Source: Spirogloea muscicola (Eukaryota; Streptophyta; Zygnematophyceae; Spirogloeales; Spirogloeaceae). From it: a stretch of 15,866 nucleotides of DNA. Below the pieces are notes generated by a model. That model saw nothing but the letters and a program-made list of their open reading frames with translations. It ran no database searches and was not told the origin of the DNA. Of the stretch, positions 10,039-15,866 are shown piece after piece. Made by a program: the position numbers and the translations under genes. Every line of letters starts with the position of its first letter. Positions within the stretch are counted from its first letter, which is position 1. Location: positions 5,960-21,825 of the forward strand of contig WELB01000347.1 in assembly GCA_009602725.1 (NCBI GenBank), written 5' to 3'.

Positions 10039-10320
10039 CACAGCATCCTCAGGCCCCTTTGTAGCTGCTCACCGCTCTTAGGCCCCTCTGAACCTTTGTG
10101 AATTCTTTTTGGGCTGGCTTGGCGCGGGCTTTCGGTGCTAGCCCGTCAGGCTTTGCCCCGCCCCCTTTGGAAGCGCTGCTTCGCTTTGGAAGCTCACTTG
10201 GGCGAGCGACGGTTGAGCATCGCCGGAGGGAGAAGGCGCGCGGTGCGCATGAAATTGAAAGGGAGGCTTATTCAAGCCAATACATTGTTCAAAGCAGAGG
10301 CTAGTGCAAACTAAACAAGG
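10039..10320. other. Intergenic stretch with short matches to the SEC6 upstream region
   Basis: TTTGTAGCTGCT at 10058-10069 and ATTCTTTTTGGGCTGGCTTG at 10102-10121 recur in the same order at 8568-8579 and 8652-8672 (one extra T). No gene is recognised. Confidence 0.5.
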
Positions 10321-10772
10321 CTACATGAGGGGGGCAGGGGCGGCGGCGGCCGTTGGGCGGTGCCGAGAGGCCCGAGGCTGTGGGAGGCCAGGCCCACACG
10401 GTGCCCAAAAACGAGTGAGGAGCCTCAGATCCGACAGACTAGCTGCCGGGAAGCTATCACCCTGACGAAAGCCAGAGCCCGCAGCGAGAGCACGGCCAGC
10501 TCGCAGATGCAGAGCGTGGGCCATGGACCGCTGCAGGGATACAGAGAGGCGCATCCGATATACCTGAGCCCACGAGCCCGCAGCGTTGAAGTCGGCTGGC
10601 TCGCCCGTCTGCGGGACACAGCCCGCCGCGCAAGCCTAGCCAATAGGTCAAGCCACTGGGACCCAAGAGCCCCGTGCACGTCCACCGCCACGGGGACGAA
10701 CTCGTCGGCAGGTGGGTGGTCGGAGTGCTTGGCCGCCTTGCCCTGCAGCAAAAAGCAGAGCAGCTCTTCCAA
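10321..10772 (-). pseudogene. Retroelement C-terminal fragment with frameshift, copy C
   Basis: The minus strand reads [20 protein letters not shown], then [20 protein letters not shown], then VSRRR, in the same order as copy B. The expected continuation, TGEPADFNAAGSWAQVYRMR and LSVSLQRSMAHALHLRAG, is in a different frame, so the copy has a frameshift at about 10615-10625, next to the RR...GEP block that is intact in copy B. A tail matching V-x-RLSV-x-L-x-R-x-x-A is typical of the end of algal LINE-like proteins (recalled, not searched). No reverse transcriptase lies upstream, because CCT7 begins about 250 bp away. Probably a dead, 5'-truncated insertion. Confidence 0.5.
10411..10462 (-). 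repeat. 52-bp perfect inverted repeat, right copy
   Basis: Reverse complement of 8843-8894. It lies inside copy C, in the frame that continues the RLSVSLQR tail. The two arms bound a 1,620-bp segment. Confidence 0.85.
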
Positions 10773-11020
10773 CGAGGCTGCTCAACAGGGGATACGTTAC
10801 GGGGTACGGGCCTTGGCTTGCCTGTGGCCGCCCTCTCATGGCATGCGCACCGCGCACCTTTCCCCTTTCTCTTTGTGGGCTCCGCAAATATGGTCGTGAA
10901 CACCTGGCTGGCTGTTACAGCCGCTCTTGTGATACCAGCAGCCGCTTTCTTATTTCTTATTTCTTCTCCCCGCCGCCGCCGCAGCTTCGGGCCCCGCGCC
11001 CGCGCCCGCGCGCCGACGCC
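10773..11020 (+). promoter_or_regulatory. CCT7 5' UTR and probable promoter
   Basis: About 250 bases lie between retroelement copy C and the CCT7 start. There is a pyrimidine-rich stretch at 10858-10875, a CTTATTTCTTATTTCTT run at about 10949-10966, then a GC-rich leader. No clear TATA element was recognised. If copy C is an insertion, this is all that remains of the original proximal promoter. Confidence 0.4.
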
Positions 11021-14000
11021 ATGGCCGCCATGCTCGTCAGTGCCCTGCGCCCCGGCCGCAGCCACGCCCCCGCCCTCCCCTGCATGCCTCCCTCTCCGCC
11101 TCCTCTGCTGCCCGCCACGGCCCCCGCTCCGGCGCCGAGGCTGTGGCCGTGCGCTGATGCTGTGGTGGTGGCGGTGGAGCGGCGCGCAGCAGCCGCAGAT
11201 CATCCTGCTCAAGGAGGGCACGGACACGTCGCAGGGCAAGGCGCAGCTGATGAGCAACATCGGCGCCTGCCTGGCCGTCGTGGACACCGTGCGCTCCACG
11301 CTGGGCCCGCGCGGCATGGACAAGCTCATCCACGACGACAAGGGCGCCACCACGATCTCCAACGACGGCGCCACCATCCTGCGCCTCCTTGACATCGTGC
11401 ACCCGGCCGCCAAGACCCTCGCCGACATTGCTCGCTCCCAGGACTCCGAGGTGCGCAGCCTCACAAGCTGTGCCCTTGGGAAGGTGCAGAAATTCGTCTG
11501 CGAGCGGGAGTGGATCAGCTCACCTGGTGGCCTCGCCTTGCAGGTCGGCGATGGCACAACAACCGTGGTGCTGCTGGCTGGGGAATTCCTGCGCGAGGCC
11601 AAGCCGTTTGTGGAAGAGGGCGTGCACCCGCAGCTCATCATCCGCAGTTTCCGCGCGGCTGCCGACCTGGTATGAATGCTTGCATGTGCCAGCTTGTTGT
11701 AAGCAAGCTGCTTAGTGCCAGGAGGTGCAGATGGATTGCCACTGGCACTTTGCTAAAATCAGCCTGCCTTCTTGCAGACTCAAGTGCAGTCCATGACTCT
11801 TGGCCAATCCTTAAATCTGAGAGTTTACATAGCTTGGGCCTGCAATTGGCAGAGTGCTCTGTTGAGCAGCTTCTCTTGCTTGCTCCTCCTTGACTTCTAT
11901 TCGTGGAGGCTCGTACACTCGGTCTGGCCGTGAACTTTTAAGTGCATGCATCAGGGTACTACACTAATTGACAGTCAGTTGATTCAGTACATGCATACTC
12001 TCCTACGTGCACTTCAGGCTGTGCAGCGGGTCAAGGATCTCGCCATCAGCATCGAGGGGAAAAGCATGGAGGAGAAGATGGAGGTGCTGCAAAAGTGTGC
12101 GGCGACCACGCTCAGCTCCAAGCTTGTCGGCGGAGAGAAAGATTTCTTTGCAAAGATGGTGGTTGATGCAGTCACGACACTCGACGAGGACCGGGCACTC
12201 AACATGATTGGTATAAAAAAGGTGACAATGCACGAACGAAATCTTCTTACAAAGTTCAGCTTCGCCAAACCTCAAGAGCACACAGGCTCAAAGTGACCTG
12301 ACAACAATGTTGCATCATGGCAGGTGCAAGGAGGGACCATGCGGGACTCTTTTATGGTCAAGGGTGTAGCTTTCAAGAAGACCTTCTCGTATGCAGGCTT
12401 CGAGCAGCAGCCCAAGAGCTTCAAGAACCCCTCAATACTCCTCCTTAATTTGGAGCTGGAGCTGAAGTCGGAAAAGGAGAATGCTGAAGTTCGGTAAGCG
12501 TCAGCAGGGCCTGTGTTCCTGCAGCTACACTGGTGATTCTCTCCTATTGCTACAGGGCAATCTACAGCAGCTCACGCTCACGCCTGCTCAATTGTCCAGG
12601 TTATCAGACCCCACCCAGTACCAGTCTATTGTCGATGCAGAGTGGAACATAATCTACGAGAAGCTCGACAAGTGTGTACAGAGTGGTGCAAAGATTGTAC
12701 TCTCTCGCTTAGCCATTGGGGATCTTGCTACGCAGGTATGATAGAATGTGCTAGGTTGCTCTTTGTCAACTTGCTCATTACTGTCAACAAAAAGGTCAAA
12801 GTAATCAAAACTGGAGAGGTTATTGCTCTATTGCGAGCACTGTGGTTCTCTCATCCTCTACGCACTTGGCTTATGCAGTACTTTGCAGACCGAGAGGTTT
12901 TCTGTGCGGGCCGTGTTGCGGAGGAAGACCTGCAGAGAGTAGCTGTGGCCACTGGCGGAGCCGTGCAGACAACTGTGAACAACCTTGTACCAGAGGTTCT
13001 GCCTGCAAGTCCTGCCCATGACTGGCATTGCATAAGCTTACACGAGCATGGGTGCATTTGGGGCAGGTGAACTGAAAGACCGAGGCTCATTTGCAAGCTT
13101 GCACTCCCTTGTTCAGGTTCTTGGCACATGCGGTGACTTCGAGGAGCGACAAGTAGGTGGTGAACGATTCAACATCTTTTCTGACTGCCCACAGGCAAAG
13201 ACTGCCACCATTGTTCTGCGAGGGGGGGCAGACCAGGTATGGTTCACTCAACAGCTTGCTGTGAGGATCGGTATGCTCAGGTGACAAAGCCACGTTGGAG
13301 TGCCTGTAGTCAGAGTTTGGCGGCAGCGGATGATTTGAATTACAACTAGTAGAACACCAGTTATCATACAGCACATATTTGCAGAGACCCTTGTTTTGCG
13401 TGCTTTGCTTGTAGGCTGACATGCACAATGCTGTTGCCTTGCAGTTCATTGAAGAGGCAGACCGCAGCTTGCATGACGCGATCATGATTGTGCGAAGAGC
13501 CCTGAAGAACTCTGCTGTTGTGGCTGGAGGCGGTGCTATTGATGTATGTGATCCATTGACAAGTAAACCTCCTATCTGTTGTGCTCCTCCTCCTTTCATT
13601 TGGACATACCAATTTCAAGCATCTGACTAGCACAGTCCGTGGACGGCAGATGGAAGTGAGTAGGTACTTGCGTCAGCATGCAAGGACGATAGCTGGAAAG
13701 GCACAGCTTTTCATCAACTCATTCGCGAAGGCCCTGGAGGTAATAGCTGTTTTCACTCAGTCTCGGCCTTTGTGTGGGTGTGTCCATGTTCACATCACAC
13801 GTGCAGAAGTGATTGTTCTGAAAGTGCCGCACGATATGTCTTGTCATTTTGTCAGGTCATCCCTCGCCAGCTCTGTGACAATGCTGGATTTGATGCTACG
13901 GATGTTCTGAACAAGCTTCGACAGAAGCACGCATTGGCATCTGGTGAGGTCCCACACACAAGAGATCCTGCGATGGATCAGCGGTTGCAGTGGCAGACTG

Positions 14001-14666
14001 ACTCAGCTCAGCCCACGCTTGCAAATGAGCACCTAGCAAGTGTCGTTTCACTAGTGGAAAGCCTCGTTTCACCAACCTCATTGACTTTGGACTCTTGGCA
14101 GGAGAAGGTGCTCTGTACGGTGTTGACATCAACACTGGGGGTATTGTAGATACCTATGCGAGCTTTGTCTGGGAGCCCGCAGTTGTGAAGGTGAGGCTAT
14201 CGCATAGTTTGCTTTTACAAGACTCTGTCAAGTGAAGTCATGTTACAGTCTTTGTAACATTGAAAGGCTTGCTGAATGTATATCTTGTCAGCACTGATGG
14301 TCTCAAGTGTGTTGTTTCTTTGTAGATAAATGCTCTGACTGCTGCAGCAGAAGCAGCTTGCTTGGTCCTTGGAGTTGACGAGACAATACGTAACCCCAAG
14401 GTCAGTGCACTGTGTACCAAGCCTTGACATTACCCCAAAGGAAGTCAGAGGCACAGTACTTGTCAAGATGTTGTCACACTGACAGAGGCTTGCTCCTGCT
14501 GGGCAGCAGATTACTACTCTGTTGCGGCATATTGATGCACAATGTCTTGTTGCTGCAGTCTGAGAGTGCAGCCGGGGAGGGTGCCGCACAAGCCATGCGG
14601 GGCATGGGTGGGCGGGGACGAGGTGGGATGATGCGGGGTCGGGGAAGGGGCATGCGAAGGCGATAG
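11021..14666 (+). CDS. CCT7: CCT7, chaperonin TRiC/CCT subunit eta, complete, 14 coding exons
   Basis: CCT eta is one of eight subunits of the cytosolic group II chaperonin that folds actin, tubulin and other proteins using ATP. Exons: 11021-11035, 11190-11450, 11544-11669, 12018-12221, 12324-12493, 12600-12735, 12879-12995, 13117-13236, 13445-13543, 13650-13739, 13856-13943, 14102-14190, 14326-14400, 14559-14666 (TAG). They give 1698 nt, or 565 aa (usual size about 545-560). Nucleotide-binding motifs are present: TLGPRGMDK (42-50), NDGATIL (63-69), GDGTTTV (94-100), and GGG at 411-413, plus the catalytic-type Asp394 in SLHDAIMIV. Eta-specific blocks include [51 protein letters not shown] and VDETIRNPK. 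The start is GCCATGG; the first coding exon is only five codons. The tail is Arg/Gly/Met-rich. Retroelement debris lies just upstream. Confidence 0.94.
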
Positions 14667-15326
14667 TGTTGCTGTTTCATCACTTTCAGATAAACAGCAT
14701 AGTAATACTTTTTAAACTCAACACTGCTGTATCTCCAACACAACCTAGTGGTTGCTTCAGAGCAAAAGCATGGTCAAGGGCCATGCAGTTGTGGCATTGG
14801 AAGGCAACACAAGGTTTCTTTAGAATCAAACACCTAGCCCAGCAAACTTCCTCCCACGCTCCCTCTTCTCACACATCAAGTACATGTGCAAAATCAGCGA
14901 CCCTACACATCAACAACCACTTGACAATACCAACAGCAAAGAAGCTGCTGGATCCATCGCGGTTTCTCGGATGCACAAGTGCTGCCACCCAAACATTTGC
15001 GTGCAATCAGATCCTTCATAGCTCGAGTTGTGCAGATGGACCTGCCAGGCCAACTTTGAAAGCAGCAGTACAAAAACGTGACAACTTAAGAAGAATGTTA
15101 ATGTATGCACAGTCACTTGCTGAAGGCCTTTTATTGACTTCGAGCAAGCTAAGCAAGTCTCGGAGCAAGAGAGGCTGCTAATAAAGAAGGTCTAGTTGGA
15201 AGGCTTGCATCCAGTGGCCAGGCTGCATGATGTGCCCTTTGGATCCAACCATGCAATGCCTCCGGCTGGGCCGGCCCTCCAGTCTCAAGTGGGTGCACAG
15301 AAGACCGCCCCGAGGTCTGGCATTGC
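14667..15326. other. Convergent 3' UTR stretch between CCT7 and the small minus-strand gene
   Basis: About 660 bases without a conserved frame. Local composition is AT-richer than in the flanking 5' regions. It probably holds both 3' UTRs. A minus-strand AATAAA occurs near 15134, about 190 nt after the small gene's stop, but its use as a signal is uncertain. Confidence 0.6.
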
Positions 15327-15828
15327 TCAAGCTGCCAAGCGGGTGGCGTGTGCAAGAGCAACCGCTGCAACTACAGCAATCGCCATTACCAGAGCGCTCG
15401 GCAGCAGAGGAGACCCTGCGATCGCGCAAGCAAGGTGCAGTGCCGGCCTCAGCACACAAGTCGAGTCATGAGATCTATAAGCGGACGGCTCCCACGCAGC
15501 AGCATTGGGTGCAGAGCACCCGGCTCCGAAGCAATGCCAGGGTGATGGGCACGCCAGAAATAAGCAGCGCCCGGGTGACCGCGAAGGGGGATGGCCTGGG
15601 CAAGACCGGGACGCCGCGAGAGCCGAGCGCGATGCGATCGAGCGGACGTGGCAGTGGCCGGCATTGACCGGCGAGGGGCTGGGAGAGCTGGGAGCAGGCG
15701 AGGGCAGGGGTGCGGTGGCGCCGACCTGCGCCGGGCATGGGGGCGGGGGCGGGCTCCTGGGCGGCGGCGGCGGCAGCGGCGAGGAGGGCGAGCGCGGCGG
15801 CGGCCAGGGCGCGGCGGAGGGCGGCCAT
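15327..15828 (-). CDS. Small arabinogalactan-peptide-like protein, probably GPI-anchored, two exons
   Basis: Predicted exons on the minus strand are 15828-15726 and 15415-15327 (TGA), joined by a 310-nt GT-AG phase-1 intron, giving 63 residues. Residues 1-23 form an Ala/Leu-rich signal peptide. The mature start QEPAPAPMPGAGSP has the Ala-Pro pattern on which plant prolines are hydroxylated and glycosylated. SALVMAIAVVAAVALA (41-56) is a C-terminal hydrophobic segment like a GPI-attachment signal, after small residues suited to an omega site. The order (signal, ten or so Pro/Ala residues, hydrophobic tail) is that of plant AG peptides, which act at the cell surface. The ATG context GCCATGGCC matches CCT7. 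The exon 2 choice is inference: no homologue was aligned and the whole intron is open in the exon 2 frame, so a longer Pro/Ser-rich form is possible. The extreme C-terminus (HATRLAA) is less hydrophobic than a classic GPI signal. Confidence 0.5.
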
Positions 15829-15866
15829 GGCGGGGCCCGAGGAAGGAGCTCGGGGGGGGGGGGGGG
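15829..15866 (-). promoter_or_regulatory. 5' leader of the AG-peptide-like gene, ending in a poly-G run
   Basis: Only 38 bases remain upstream of the start. The last 15 bases (15852-15866) are a pure G run on the plus strand, which may be a true homopolymer or a sequence-end artefact. Confidence 0.4.

Noticed and set aside
9508-10041. 177-codon minus-strand open frame
   Set aside because: Composition-driven in GC-rich DNA; no motif or splice logic links it to a neighbour.
10238-10855. 14-bp inverted match CATGCGCACCGCGC (10842-10855 and the complement of 10238-10251)
   Set aside because: It is short, and flanking similarity fades within a few bases. It could be chance in GC-rich sequence or a minor part of the repeat block.
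10457-11641. 394-codon minus-strand open frame, the longest in the window
   Set aside because: It runs antisense through CCT7 exons 2 and 3 and the GC-rich CCT7 leader, and its peptide is low-complexity. The opposite strand encodes an unmistakable CCT7.
1-15866. tRNA, rRNA, CRISPR arrays, bacterial operons or phage genes
   Set aside because: None was recognised on either strand. The intron-rich eukaryotic genes leave no room for an operon reading.

Overview
The window is nuclear DNA from a photosynthetic eukaryote, most likely a green alga. The genes are split by many short GT-AG introns (about 100-350 nt), and all three recognisable proteins match Viridiplantae forms. The SEC6 protein in particular aligns with land-plant SEC6 almost end to end. 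The algal placement (perhaps trebouxiophyte-like) is inference; no rRNA or organelle marker is present.

Layout: (1) 69-1811 (+), the 3' six exons of HISN3, a histidine-biosynthesis isomerase whose start lies left of the window. (2) 2317-8434 (-), a complete exocyst subunit gene SEC6 in 24 coding exons (733 aa), convergent with HISN3. (3) 8435-11020, a 2.6 kb divergent intergenic region holding decayed retroelement-like fragments in both orientations, a 52-bp perfect inverted repeat, a 36-bp perfect direct repeat, a (CCG)n tract, a cluster of GC-rich hairpins and one ambiguous base. (4) 11021-14666 (+), a complete CCT7 (chaperonin subunit eta) gene in 14 coding exons (565 aa). (5) 15327-15828 (-), a small two-exon gene predicted to encode a 63-aa arabinogalactan-peptide-like secreted or GPI-anchored protein, convergent with CCT7.

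The exon models were built by hand. Each junction has GT and AG, keeps phase, and restores the conserved protein. The three conserved genes are unrelated housekeeping functions: plastid amino-acid synthesis, exocytic vesicle tethering and cytosolic protein folding. They do not form a pathway or operon. Nothing here looks like a new defence or biosynthetic system. The most unusual material is the 8.8-10.8 kb repeat region and the small AG-peptide-like gene.
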